Shown here: in pieces, positions 11,850 through 23,141 of the stretch | Layout of the letters: the number at the start of each line of letters is the position of its first letter | Numbering within the stretch: position 1 is the stretch's first letter | The notes under the pieces: generated by a model | The model's database searches: none | The model's input: only the letters and a program-made list of their open reading frames with translations | What the model was told of the DNA's origin: nothing | Assembly (NCBI RefSeq): GCF_963082655.1 | Contig: NC_081552.1 | Span: 199,900,894-199,964,893 of the forward strand | Direction of reading: 5' to 3' | Source: Stomoxys calcitrans | Lineage: Eukaryota > Arthropoda > Insecta > Diptera > Muscidae | Length of the DNA: 64,000 bases | Translations under genes and position numbers: made by a program

Positions 11850-12705
11850 ACAAGTAAAAAGGCGTTAAGTTCGGCCGGGCCGAACTTTGGATACCCACCA
11901 CCTCGGGTATATATGTAAACCATTTATTGTCATAATCCGCTGAAAAATGCATAATTTATGCCCCAGCTTTATCGAAATATGGTCCGATTTGGATCAAATT
12001 CGACACGGTTATTGAGTGGTGTAATAAGTACAAGTCTTTGTTCAATTTTGAAGAACAAAATATATTTGGTAGCCATATCCTAATATAGACCGATTTGAAC
12101 CATATACGATACGGATGTCGAGAAGCCTAACATAAGTCACTGTGTCAAATTTCAGCGAAATCGGATTATTAATGAGCCTTTTATGGGGCCAAGACCTTAA
12201 ATCGAGAGATCGGTCTATATGGCAGCTATATCCAAATCTAGATCGATCTGGGCCAAATTGCAGAAAGCTGTCGAAGGGCCTAAAACAACTCACTGTCCTA
12301 AATTTCGGCGAAATCGGACAATAAATGCGTCTTTTATGGGCCGAAAACCTTAAATCAAGAGATTGGCCTATATGGCACCTATATCCAAATCTGGATCGAT
12401 CTGGGCCAAATTGCAAAAAGTTGTCGAAGGGCCTAACACAACTTACTGCCCTGAATTTCTGCGAAATTGGACAATAAGTACGCCTCTTATGGGCCCAATG
12501 CCTTAAATCGCGAGATCGGGCTATATGGCAGCTATATCCAAATCTGGATGGATCTGGACCAAATTGCAAAAAGTTGTCGAAGTGCCTAACACAACTCACT
12601 GTTCTATATTTCGGTAAAATCGAATAATAAATGTGGCTTTTATGGGCCTAAGACCCTAAATCGGCGGATCGGTCTATATGGCGGCTATATCTAAATCTTC
12701 ATCAT
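11850..12705 (-). mobile_element. Family B element, five units
   Basis: It starts at CAAGTAAAAAGGCGTTAAGT and the perfect hairpin GTTCGGCC-G-GGCCGAAC. Reverse-strand family B units follow (GATCGGTCTATATGGCAGC, 'ggccaaattgcagaaagctg'). A 185-codon ORF spans the units because the monomer length is divisible by three. It is a repeat read-through, not a gene. The right end is fused to LINE ORF1 sequence. Confidence 0.85.
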
Positions 12706-13156
12706 GCATTCCGTCGCAATTTCGCCGCCCACATCCTTGATGAAGACCGTCGCCTTTGTAAGCTGGGGATGTCCATCTTTCTCACCAGGTTGAGCTTTGC
12801 GCCCTGCGTGTATACCTCCAACCGGCGTCCACTTGGGACCGATGATCTGGTGGAATCCTATCGGATGCACTGCTGATATTGATGCCTACATAAGTCAGCT
12901 CATCTCTGTTGTGCTTTGTTGCCACTCTGGCGTAAGAGGGCGGCTCCTTACCATTCACAGTGACCATCTTCCCCTTCCGTGATGGCTGTGGCCTACTTTT
13001 GGTAGTCACAGTCGTCCATGAAGACTCAGGGGCCGTGCGCGCTTCCTTCGTTCTTGATCCGACTTTGTCTACCTCCGCAGGAACCTGTCTGGAGTTCCCA
13101 TTGGGGGATGGCTGGCTTGGTTTGCCCAGAGTACTTTAAAGCGGGGAACTGTTTTT
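12706..13156 (-). pseudogene. LINE ORF1 (gag-like), 3' piece, interrupted
   Basis: The reverse strand reads AEVDKVGSRTKEARTAPESS then TTKSRPQPSRKGKMVTVNG and EPPSYARVATKHNRDELTYV. This basic, Ser/Thr-rich sequence is typical of non-LTR ORF1 proteins. The upstream end breaks at 13156, at the boundary of a 105-bp coding repeat, where a family A element is inserted. The rest resumes at 14323. Confidence 0.6.
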
Positions 13157-14322
13157 ATACCCTCCACCATAGGATGGGGCTATACTTTTTTCCTCATTCT
13201 GTTGGTAACCCCTCCAAATATTCCTCTGAGACCCGATAAATTATATATATTTTTGATCGTCATGACATTTTAAATCGATCCAGTCATGTCCGTCCGTCTG
13301 TCTGTCGAAAGCACGCTAACTTTCGAAGGAGTAAAGCTAGCCGCTTGAAATTTTGCACAAATACTTCTTATCAGTGTAGGTCGGTTGGGATTGTAAATGG
13401 GCCATATCGGTCCATGTTTTGACATAGCTGCCCTATAAACCAATCTTGGATCTTGACTTCTTGAGTCACTGGAGGGCGCAATTCTTATTCGATTTGGTTG
13501 AAATTTTGCAGAACGTGTTTTGTTATGACCACACTGTGTTAAGTGTGGTTCAAATCGGGCCATAACCTAATATAGCTGTCATATAAACCGATCTGGGGTC
13601 TTGACTTCTTCAGCCTCTATCGGGCACACTTCTTATTCTATTTGGCTGAAATTTTGCATGAGGTGTTTTGTTATGACTTCCAACAACTATGCTAAGTATG
13701 GTTCAAATCGGTACATAACCTGATATAGCTGCCATATAAACCGATCTTGGATCTTGACTTTTTGAGGCACTAGAGAGCCCATTTCTTATCTGATTTGGCT
13801 GAAATTTTGCAAGAAGTGTTATTTTTTATGACTTCCAACAACTGAGCCAAATATGGTTTTAATTGGTCCATAACCTGATATAGCTGCCATATAAGCCGAT
13901 TTGGGTTATTGACTTCTTGAGCATCTAGAGGTCGCTGTTATTATCCAATTTGACTGAAATTTTGTACAACGACTTCTCTCATGAACTTCAACATACGTGT
14001 CCAATTATGGTCTGAATCGGTCTCTGGCCTGACCCAGCTCCCATATATACCGATCTCGTTATTTTACTTCTTGAGCCCTTTAAGGGCGCAATTTTTATTC
14101 GAATTGGCTGCAATTTTTTTTACACAACGACTTCTACTATGGTCTCCAACATTCAATACAATTACGGACGATAACTTAATATTATAGCTCCAGCATTCTT
14201 TCTTTCCTTTTATCAAATGTTTGCCTAAAAAGAGATACCGGGAAAAGAACTCGACAAATGCTATCCATGGTGGAGGGTATATAAGATTCGGCCCGGCCGA
14301 ACTTAGCACGTTTTTACTTGTT
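13157..14322 (+). mobile_element. Family A element nested in LINE ORF1; both ends defined
   Basis: It runs from ATACCCTCCACCATAGGATG to CGTTTTTACTTGTT. The flanks, ...GGGGAACTGTTTTT and CTTCTACAGCATTTT..., would join exactly as the next 105-bp repeat does at 14427/14428. The insert is 1166 bp with seven to eight internal units of about 153 bp and no ORF of its own. Twenty bases from its right end lies the palindrome TTCGGCC-C-GGCCGAA. No clear target duplication is seen; the site is a T run. Confidence 0.85.
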
Positions 14323-14990
14323 CTTCTACAGCATTTTGGCAGTGTTATGCTCTTCGAGAAATCTGATTCTCTTTCCAGCTTCCATAGAAGTGCTGGAAAT
14401 GTCAGTTGAAAGCGGGGAATCGTTTTTCTTCTTCAGCATTTTAGCAGGGTTATGCTCTTCGAGAAATCTGATTCTCTTTCCAGCGTCCATAGATGTGCTG
14501 GAAATGTTAGTTAAAAGCGGGGAACCCTTTTTCTTCTTCTTCGGGAGATCTGATTCTCTTTCTAGCTTCCGTACAAGTGCCTGGAATGTCAGTTCTATTC
14601 CTTCCAACATCCTGCACTTTCGCGCGATTGCGCTGCCGGTGCATACTCTTCTGTCTCCCTCGTTCTGCCTCGGCTCGCTTTCTCGGTCTGCTTGTGAGCT
14701 TAGCAAAGCCATCGCGCACTTCTGCCGTCATCTCGCTGCCCTCATCTCTCGATTCGGCTGCAATGAATGTTTCACACTGTCGCTGTCTGAATTCGAGTGG
14801 GAAAGATCACCTTTACTTAAAGGCTGGGGACGAACTGTGCATCCCTCTGCTTTATCCAGGAGGACTACATGCCACGGTCTGTCGCCACCACCGCAGCTGT
14901 TGGGTCATTGGAGTCCATTATTCCAAAAAGGCTTTAAAATTTTTCCCAAAGTAGTAACCATTCCGAAACACGGATATTTTTCTTTAAGGA
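14323..14990 (-). pseudogene. LINE ORF1 (gag-like), 5' piece with 105-bp coding repeats
   Basis: Reverse-strand frames contain two full and one partial 35-residue repeats starting at + coordinates 14323, 14428 and 14533 (STSMEAGKRIRFLEEHN, AKMLKKKNDSPLST). Upstream is a basic Arg/Glu-rich segment (TSRPRKRAEAERGRQKSMH). Frames shift between copies. The 225-codon + strand ORF over the same bases is a shadow. I infer a non-LTR element ORF1; a host gene remnant is less likely. Confidence 0.55.
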
Positions 14991-15987
14991 GCTAAATGAA
15001 AACACGTTCGCTCCACTCAACGGCTACAATTTATCGGTTATATGGTTTAGAATAAAATTCAAAACTGTAGCATACTTTTAAGCTGCAAATTCTGTAATGT
15101 AGCAGCTTATGGCCGAAGAAAAATGGAATCTATAGCATTATATAGAAAAAGATTTGGTTGGGAAGACTTGGTTGAATAAAGTCCTATATAAACAACTTAT
15201 TTTTTGTAAAATTCAAACAACAAAGTGGATTTAGTAATTTGAGATTTCTAATATATGACTGCTAAGCTTTTAAATCTCTTATAGATGTATGAAAATATTT
15301 AATTTGAAAATTTAATAAGCACTTAAAACCATTATTTACGTACAAATTCTCTTAAGAATAACTGCTTATTTCAATTTACATTTAATAAAATTAAATATCA
15401 AAATTCGGTTTTAAATTTTATGCCTTACTCCTTACTGAGAATATCAATAAGAATTTAATTTTTCTGTTCAAACAGGGACTGTGCATGATTGAGTTTCATT
15501 TGATAGCCTTAGGATTTCATTCTAATTCTGTTTCAAACCATTTTTATAATACAACCATAATCTAAAAAGGTTTCCTTAATTTCCTTTTGCCCAAGTCTAA
15601 ATGTATTTATATATTCCAATAAAGTTATTTGTGCTTTTCACATCTCAGCTTCGTTGGAAGTTAGGAAAAATGTGAAAAGGAAGTGGTAAATCTACCTAAA
15701 GAGTAGAAACACCCTTTTCTTCTATAATGTAACCAATTTTTTTTTGTAAAGCATTGGACTTATCCCTCCCACCATCAACACTTAGAGCCAGAGGATAGAG
15801 AGAGAGAGAGAGAGCCATCGTATTACATTCAAATATTATTTATTATTAGATTTTTATTTGTGAAATTTGCTTTGCTTGCAATATCCTGGCGGAAGTTAAC
15901 TTGATTTCTCACAATAAATCAATTTCCATGGATGATGATGATGATGAAGACGATAAAAGGAAAATTTAAATATTCTCTTATATTAAA
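14991..15987. other. AT-rich spacer with (AG)9 and (GAT)n microsatellites
   Basis: An (AG)9 run at 15797-15814 and a GATGATGATGATGAT run near 15933-15948. No other feature recognised. Confidence 0.5.
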
Positions 15988-16672
15988 TGCCATAGGATGA
16001 AGGGTATACTATATTCGTTATTTCGTATGCGTCGGCTAAATATTCTAATTCAATCTTGCAAGTCTAACCATTCGTATTTTGAAGCTACATTAACGTTCGA
16101 ATGGATAAAGCTTACAATTTTGTGCAAACACTTGCAGTTATTTTTTTGATAATAATTTATAACCACCTTATGAATCGACACTCTGATTTCATAGCCCGAT
16201 CCCCCAGAAGACACAACTTTATCCAATTTCATTTCAGCCAAATCGGATAGTAATTGCGCCCCTTAGAGGCTCAAGAAGTCAAGATTCCAGATCGGTTTAT
16301 TTGACAGCTATATCAAGTTATGGACCGATTTGAACCATACTTAGTACAGTCATTGGAAGTCATAACAAAAAGTCAAAAGTCAAGACCCCAAATCGGTTTA
16401 TATGACAGCTATATCAGGTAATGAACCGATTTCCTCCATACCTTTCACAGTTGTTGGAAGTCATAACAAAACACGTAATGCAAAATTTCAGCCAAATCGG
16501 ATGGGAATTGCGCCCTCCAGAGCTTTCGACAGACAGACGGACGGACGGATGGACGGACATGGCTAGATCGACATAAAATGTCATGGCGATCAAGAATATA
16601 TATTCTTCATGGAATCTGAGACGAATATTTCGAGGAGTAAACCCCCACCATATGGTGGAGGGTATAAAAAAA
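15988..16672. mobile_element. Family A inverted pair (foldback arrangement)
   Basis: Bases 15988-16140 are a strongly diverged + oriented left end ('ccataggatgaagggtata', 'cgttcgaatggataaagc'). Bases 16200-16672 are a well preserved minus-oriented copy ending in ATATGGTGGAGGGTATAAAA. The same terminus therefore sits at both outer ends. Confidence 0.65.
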
Positions 16673-16697
16673 GTGTTTAAAAAATATTTACTTCGTC

Positions 16698-16746
16698 GGA
16701 GCGGAGCGGGTTTTGAGATTGAAAATCGCTCCGCTCCCGCTCCGCT
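16698..16746. repeat. GC-rich inverted repeat (hairpin)
   Basis: AGCGGAGCGGG (16700-16710) is the exact reverse complement of CCCGCTCCGCT (16736-16746), with a 25-bp spacer. It stands out from AT-rich flanks. A similar GC-rich motif begins the family D block near 32955. Confidence 0.7.
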
Positions 16747-16789
16747 TCAGTTGAAAATTCGGACTGCTACACTCCTAATACCTGGTCCT

Positions 16790-18354
16790 TACCTTTCCCC
16801 ATTCCCACGCATACCTTCCTTTTCCATCGTTGAGATAATTTTTTTCGGTGTACCCATATCATTTTGTACTAATCTGTAATTGTAATCCCCATAAGAGTGT
16901 TAATCTTTTGGCATAAGCTAATTTATATGCATGCTTAATTAAAACTGAGTCAGTGCAAATACATTCGTTAGCACATTCTTTACTCTCACATCGCCGCTTC
17001 TAGTATATAAAATCCTTTCTGTTTCCTCCCTCCCACACATTGAATGCAACATAAAATCAGAAAAGATTATGCACATATATATCCAGCTGCTCCCAAACAA
17101 CTTTGTGGTTTGTACGCTCCTCAAGTTAATAAGTACTTGTATATGAAGTATTTGTGAACACAGCAGCAGGATATGTTTACAGTATTTTTCAATATTTTGA
17201 ACATTACAAATACAGAACTTATAGTTCTTTAAACTGTATCAAACATCACATGAACATTGTGCGACCAATGAGAATAAATCAACTTTTAGAAAAATTAAAC
17301 ATTATTGCCTTGTATTCAGATACTCAGTTTCAGATGCCCAACCAAAGAATATGGCTTCCAAATAAATCCATCTCCCGGTTGAAGAAATAAAACATGGTTG
17401 GTAGTGATGAAGTTCCTTACCAAACAGAAACTTCTACTAATGATATATTGTCTGTAACAAACCTGAGTGTGTATCTTCCGACTTTCTCCCCCTTGGGAGA
17501 CAAATAATGAAAACTTGAAAAATCATTCAACCTTTTAACGTCATGGAATGTCTCATACCACTCTGCGACAACGGTTGATTTATGTTATACTACAATTTAC
17601 TGCCACACACAATTACATGGTAGTTCATGGCACAAAAGCAAGTCGTCTGTCCCTTACATAACACCATAATAATTGTAGGGTTTATTCAAGTGTTGACTTA
17701 TATTTTGGCATTCACTCGTGTATATTTATAGAACTAACTAAGTCACTTGCTAACTAACAAACATTTCCAGCCGCATTCTCCATCTCCGAGTAAGATAGAC
17801 GTCCTTTAATTGCAAACACTCCCGCCGCAACATTTCATCCAATTCACTGAAAGGTTGGCATTGCCATGGAAGGTATTGTAGGCGATGACGGCATTGCCAT
17901 AAAAATCACCACCAGTTTACTGTGGCAAGACAAGCTTCCAGCATAATCTGCTTTTGGTAAATCTTATCAAAATTATGAGAATTTGCTTTTGGAATTTATG
18001 AGACTTAAATGGCTAGGTTAGCTTATTATTAATGAGCTCTCAAAAGAAACATTATACTCTTGTATCGCTATAGGTGTCATTAAGCAAGTAGCCCAGTTCT
18101 AAGAATACTAGGTGATTATTTAACTCTAAACAAATAAGTATTATAGAAAATAAATTCAGTTAATATTGAATTTAGAACTTAAATTGGACATCATTTATGG
18201 ATATGTGAGAAGTTAGCAGCCAGTTCCATAATGGAATGTTCGTTTGGGAAATGTGCATTTGCAATATTGCTGACAAGAAACCTAGAAGAAGTATTGTGCT
18301 GTCAAACCTTATTTGAATTTTGTTGTGAGCGCAAAATAATCTTCATCAAATAAG
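16790..18354. other. Unassigned AT-rich stretch
   Basis: No repeat family with another copy in the window was recognised. Short ORFs lack motifs. Confidence 0.4.
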
Positions 18355-18587
18355 AGCGTGCTAAGTTCGGCCAGGCCGAATCTTATATACCCTCCACCAT
18401 GGATCGCATTTGTCGAATCCTTTGCGCGGTATCTCTTTTTAGGCAAACAAAGGATTATGGATAATAACTATTATAGTCCCTTTCGTACCATAAGTGAACT
18501 GAAAGTTGAAGGCCGTGGTAGAAGTCATTGGGTTATATTACCGTCCATTCGGTTAAGAATTGCGCCTTTTAGGGGATCAATAAGCAT

Positions 18588-18688
18588 CAATCCCATGGCA
18601 GCCGGTTGTACGTACCGAATTGACCCGATGGAATCCTTCATCGGCAAGGGCTGCTGCCTCGGTGTACAATACACTGCTACAACAACAA
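18588..18688 (+). mobile_element. 101-bp retroposon end with ACA-rich tail and 10-bp target duplication
   Basis: The insert is flanked by CAATAAGCAT on both sides (18578-18587 and 18689-18698). It carries 'catggcagccggttgtacgt' and 'ggtgtacaatacactgctac', and ends in an ACAACAAC tail. The duplication and tail are those of a severely 5'-truncated retroposon of a family not otherwise seen here. Confidence 0.75.
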
Positions 18689-18738
18689 CAATAAGCATAA
18701 CCGGGAGATCGTTTAATATGGGAGCTTTATGAGGTTAT

Positions 18739-19052
18739 GCAAATTGCAAATTTTGCCCATGAAGATTCCACTAAGGAACAGCGGCAAACATCTCACATAT
18801 CAATGAGTGCAGTCCGATTCAAGCTCAATGATAAGGGGCCTCCTTTTAATAGACGAGTGCAAACGGCGTGGCGCAATGCGACACCTCTTTGGAGAGAAGT
18901 TTTACATGGCATAGTACCTCACAAATGTTACTAGCATTAGGAGGGGAAACCCACCGTTGAAAATTTTTTCTGATAGTCTCGCCAGGATTCGAACCCAGGC
19001 GTTCAGCGTCGTAGGCGGACATGCTAACCTCTGCGCTACGGTGGCCTCCAAG
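18739..19052 (-). mobile_element. SINE1, full-length copy with target duplication
   Basis: It is flanked by TATGAGGTTAT (18728-18738) and TATGAGGCTAT (19053-19063), an 11-bp duplication with one mismatch inside family A. On the minus strand it starts 'cttggaggccaccgtagcgc', has B box GGTTCGAATCCTGGCGAGAC and ends '...ggcaaaatttgcaatttgc'. This defines SINE1 as about 314 bp. The short ORFs read through it. Confidence 0.9.
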
Positions 19053-20034
19053 TATGAGGCTATACATCGATTACGATCAAATAAGACACGTATCTTGAAG
19101 GTCATGGGAGAAGACGTTGTACAAAATTCCGGCAAAATTGGATAAGAATTGTGCCCTCTAAAGACTTAGGAAGTCAAGATCCCAAATCAGTTTATATGGC
19201 AGCTACATCAGGTTTTGTTAAGAATTGATCCATATTTATCTCAATTGTTAGAATTCATAACAAAATACTTCATGCTAAATTTCAGCCAAATCGGATAAGA
19301 ATTGTGCCCTTTAGTGGCTCAAGAAGTCAAGATCCAAGATCGGTTTATATGGCAGCTATATCAGATTATGAACCGATTTAATCCATTCTTAGCACAGTCG
19401 TTGGAAATCATAACAAAACACTTTATGCTAAACTTCAGCCAAATCGGATGAGAATTGCGTCCTCTAGTGGCTCAAGAAGTCAAGATCCAAGATCGGTTTA
19501 TATGACAGCTATATCAGATTATAAACCGATTTGAACCATACTTAGCACAGTTATTGGAAGTGATACAAAAATAGCCACATCGGATCATAATTGCGTCCTC
19601 TATTGGCTCAAGAAATCAATTTCCAAGATCAGTTAATATGGCAGCTATATCAATTTATGGACCGATTTGATCCATATTTATCTCAGTTGTTGGAAGTCAT
19701 AAAACATGGATCGATTTGGTCCATTTACAATCCAAACCGACCTACACGGAAAGATATATTTGTGCAAAATTGCAAGCGCCTAGCTTTGCTCCTCCGAATG
19801 TTAGCGTGCCTTCGATAGCCGGACGGGCGGACAGACAAATGTCATGACGGTTAAGAATATATATACTTTATGGGGCCTTAGTTCATATTTCGGGATGTTA
19901 CAAACGGAATGAGGTGTTACAAACCCCCCATCTCATGATGTAGGGTATAGAAACATGTGGGGTCACAAAATAAAATCACCACAATGAAAAGTGTTTTTAG
20001 AGCCTTTCAAAGTACTTTCAGTTTCAAAGGGGGT

Positions 20035-22120
20035 CATCCAAAACGTTGTGGATAATGTTATCCAAGCTGCGGACACAAATATCCACGTTGTGGATGAAGT
20101 TCACCACAAAGTGGACTAAGATTCATCCAAGACGTTGTGAACAATGCTATCCATAATGTTATCCACAACGTGGATAATGTTATCAACACTGAGGATAATG
20201 TTATCCACCACGTGGATAAAGTTAAAATAACATTTTACTTTATCCAGAACGTGGACAACTTTATCCACAACGTGGATAACTCTATCCACAAAGTGAATAA
20301 AGTTATCCACGTTAGAGAATAAGTTATCCACGTTCTGGATAAAGTAATAAGTTATTATAACTTTATCCACGTTGTGGATAACAGCATCTTCATTGTTAAG
20401 TCCACAAGGATATCGGTCTGGCTGGGCAGTTAAACAGGTGACGTGTAACGTGCGGTCTCTGGTTACAATAGGGACATATATCTTGCACGTCGGCATCAAT
20501 CCTTGCTCTGTAGGAGTTGAGGCGGCTGCGTCTACTGGAACGTAATTGAGCCAGAACTACTCTGGTTTGCTGGAGGAGGTCAATTTCTTCAGTTGGAATG
20601 GGAGCCGGTTGTTCTCCAAGGAATACATTCACCCGGTATCTAACAGCATCTGCTACAGTATCTGCATATCTAGACCCTCTTGATACACCGCTTGATCTAG
20701 AGGTTCTCTCTTGTAGCGCTGAACCTCACACTCTAGATCATGTAAGGCTTTTGGGCGATAGATATCTATCCACAAGGTAATGATTTGTATGGTCTCTGCT
20801 ATAACAGCCGAAAAGGTATTGCTTAAACAGTATGTAGTTATCTCTTCGCACTGGTTGGCTCCTGATGGAGGTGGTCCACATGAGAACTGAGGAGACACCC
20901 TGTTGTGGATAAAGTTATCCACGTTGGGGATTAAGTTATCCACGTTGTGCATAAAGTTATCCACGTTGTGGATAAAGTTATCCACGTTGTGGATAAAGTT
21001 ATCCGCGATGTGGATAAAATTATCCACAACGTGGATAAAGTTATCCACGTTGTGGATAAAATTATCCACGTTGTGGATAAAGTTTTCCACGTTGTGGATA
21101 AAGTTATCCACGTTGTAGATTAAATTATCCACGTTGTGAATAAAATTATCCACGTTGTGGATAAAGTTATCCACGTTTCGGATAAAATTATCCATGTTGT
21201 GGATAAAATTATCCAAGTTGTGGATAAAATTATCCAAGTTGTGGATAAAATTATCCAAGTTGTGGATAAAGCTATCCACGTTGTGGATAAAATTATGCAC
21301 GCTGTAGATAAAATTATCCACGTTCTGTATAAAATTATTCACATTGCGGATAAAATTATCCACGTTGTGGATAAAAATATTCACGTTTGGATAAAATTAT
21401 CCTACTACTACCACGTGGTAGTCAAAATTATCCACGTTAAGTAAAAATACATACAAATATCTACGTTACGGATACAAGTTACGGATGAAGTTGAGGATGA
21501 AGTTAACTACAAAGCCACCTTGTGGATTATGTTATCCACAACGCGGATAACATAATCCACCTTGTGGACACAAATATCCACGTAACATATAGAACTTTTA
21601 CTTTGTGGATGAAGTTCACCACAAAATGGCCAATATTCCTACAAAACGTTGTAGATAATGTTATCCACGTTGTGTTTAACATTATAAACGTTGTGTATAA
21701 TATTATCAACATTGTGGATAGCGTTATCTACGTTGTGGATATAGTTTTCTACATTGTGGAAAAAGTCATCTACTTCGTGGATAAAGATATCCACATTGGG
21801 GATAAAGTTGTCCACATTGTGAATAAAGTTATCCACGTTGTGGATAAAGTTATCCACATTGTGGATAAAGTTATTTACGTTATGGATAAAATTATCCACA
21901 TTATGGATAAAATTATCCACTTAGTGTTTAAAATTATAAAGTTTGTTGAAAAATCTATCCATGTTGTGGATTCAATTATCCTCGTTTTGAATACCATTAT
22001 TTACGTTGTGTATAAAATTATCCGCGTTGTGCATTGATATATGCACGCTGTGGATAAAAGTTTCCATGTTGGGCATAAGTGAATTTATGTTTTGGATAAA
22101 ATGTATCTCAATATAGTGCT
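20035..22120. repeat. 21-bp palindromic satellite, interrupted once
   Basis: The unit TTATCCAC-GTT-GTGGATAA plus two bases repeats about 21 bp apart, best between 20903 and 21380 and between 21700 and 21930. Every good unit is an 8+3+8 inverted repeat. Because 21 is divisible by three, ORFs run through in several frames on both strands (HNVDNFI, LSTLWIK, HVVDKII). These are satellite translations. Units are diverged at the outer edges. Confidence 0.95.
20400..20890 (-). pseudogene. J1 LINE C-terminal fragment inside the 21-bp satellite
   Basis: The reverse strand reads NVFLGEQPAPIPTEEIDLL, QTRVVLAQLRSSRRSRLNS then CPYCNQRPHVTRHLFNCPAR, the zinc-knuckle end of jockey ORF2. Upstream lies CEVQRYKREPLDQAVYQEG in another frame. 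Satellite units lie on both sides, so either the LINE inserted into the array or the array grew around it. No target duplication is recognised. Confidence 0.8.
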
Positions 22121-22179
22121 GCATGTGTTTTGCCTCTTCACTTATGTATGTCATATTAATTTCTTTAGCATGATACTTA

Positions 22180-22800
22180 AGCGATACACTTGAATGTATC
22201 TTGTTTGCGATTGGTAAGAAACTTATTACTCTGAAGCCGGCTCTTACCACTTTGTCTCAGCTTACTACGTCTCATATACACATAGTATGCTGAGATTTCA
22301 ATCATCGAGAAGCATTATTCTAGTCACATTATGCAGACGACGTCACATTAGCGTGCCGCCTCTGGCCTTAAATAGATGTGACGGCAACCCACCGACTCCT
22401 ACTGCCTTGATATTCTTCAGCCGGGTTATTGATACGTTGTCTGCTTTCAGACTGGGTGGTATACCCAGTATACTGTCATCAAAGTTTGGCCCAAGAGTAT
22501 TCTCGTGGCCGCCAAAAAAATTTTTCTTTTCATATCCTAAGAAGCCTATCTGTTATCCGGTATTCTTCCTTGTTCGTGCCGTAGAATGTGCCTGCACTAT
22601 AATCATCGGTTTGATATTAAATTCTTTGATAGAATTTTCGATTTGCTTGCACTCATATCATTATAGTTCTCTCCATCCTGCAGAATGTCATCTGTTGCGG
22701 TTTCAACTTTCCGCTGGACGTCATTTGAAATTTGCTGGTTTTGAGTAACCATACATTTTTGGGGCATGTTTTGTGGGCTGTTTCTCAAAATTTTTGGTAT
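22180..22800 (-). pseudogene. LINE family L2, diverged second copy (RT N-terminal region)
   Basis: Plus-strand bases match the segment at about 25630-26060 with many differences. Reverse frames show VISFLPIANKIHSSVSLK, equivalent to GISLLPIAYKILSSVLCE in the better copy. Frames are broken throughout. Confidence 0.65.
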
Positions 22801-23027
22801 TTGGTATTTGCCTGGCTAGAAAGAATCTTAAATTTGGGAAGAGGTCTTTTTAATAGTTTCATTTTTGCTTAATATTCTTTCTCTTTTTCAGCTGAATTTT
22901 GTTGAGCATATCTAAGGATAATTCGTTGAAATATTTCTTTTTTTGAAATACTTAAAGATCTGCATAATGTAAGCAAACCAAACAACTTTTGTTTATTATT
23001 CTGCTTCTTATTTCTTATTTTTCACAG

Positions 23028-23141
23028 AACTTTTAATGAAGCATTTTTATATTTTCTCCTCCTTCTTGTGCGTTTTGCATATTCAGGTCAATAATGCAAC
23101 AGCCCGTGTTCAAACCAAAAAAGTTACCACAGTTCCCAATG
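23028..23141 (+). CDS. Candidate first coding exon of a secreted protein
   Basis: A strong acceptor (TTCTTATTTCTTATTTTTCACAG at 23005-23027, a long pyrimidine tract) precedes it, and the donor AATG|GTGAGT follows at 23142. The ATG at 23036 opens 35 codons ending in phase 1. The N-terminus MKHFYIFSSFLCVLHIQV is a classic signal peptide, with likely cleavage after NNATA, followed by basic RVQTKKVTTVPN. No family is recognised. It lies between two LINE relics but is not itself repeated in the window. Its small size and the splice signals are the evidence; expression data would settle it. Confidence 0.5.

Larger units (their letters stand above)
18355..19952 (-). mobile_element. Family A element carrying two nested retroposons
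   Basis: The left end has GCGTGCTAAGTTCGGCCAGG, then TCTTATATACCCTCCACCAT. Units with 'gatcggtttatatggcagc' continue after two interruptions (18588-18688 and 18739-19052). The right part has 'ggtcggttt'-related spacer sequence and 'gacgggcggacagacaaatg'. It ends near GATGTAGGGTATAGAAACAT. Interrupted host sequence joins smoothly across both inserts. Confidence 0.8.

Noticed and set aside
12042..12599. 185-codon reverse ORF
   Set aside because: It is in-frame read-through of family B monomers.
14318..14995. 225-codon + strand ORF
   Set aside because: It is the shadow of a reverse-strand LINE ORF1 with basic coding repeats.
18950..19052. tRNA gene (A and B boxes, GGTTCGAATCC)
   Set aside because: It is the head of a dispersed SINE repeated many times, with a weak acceptor and anticodon fold and a shared non-tRNA body.
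20035..22120. TTATCCACA matches the bacterial DnaA box many times, suggesting a replication origin
   Set aside because: The context is a eukaryotic satellite among LINEs and SINEs; the match follows from the palindromic monomer.
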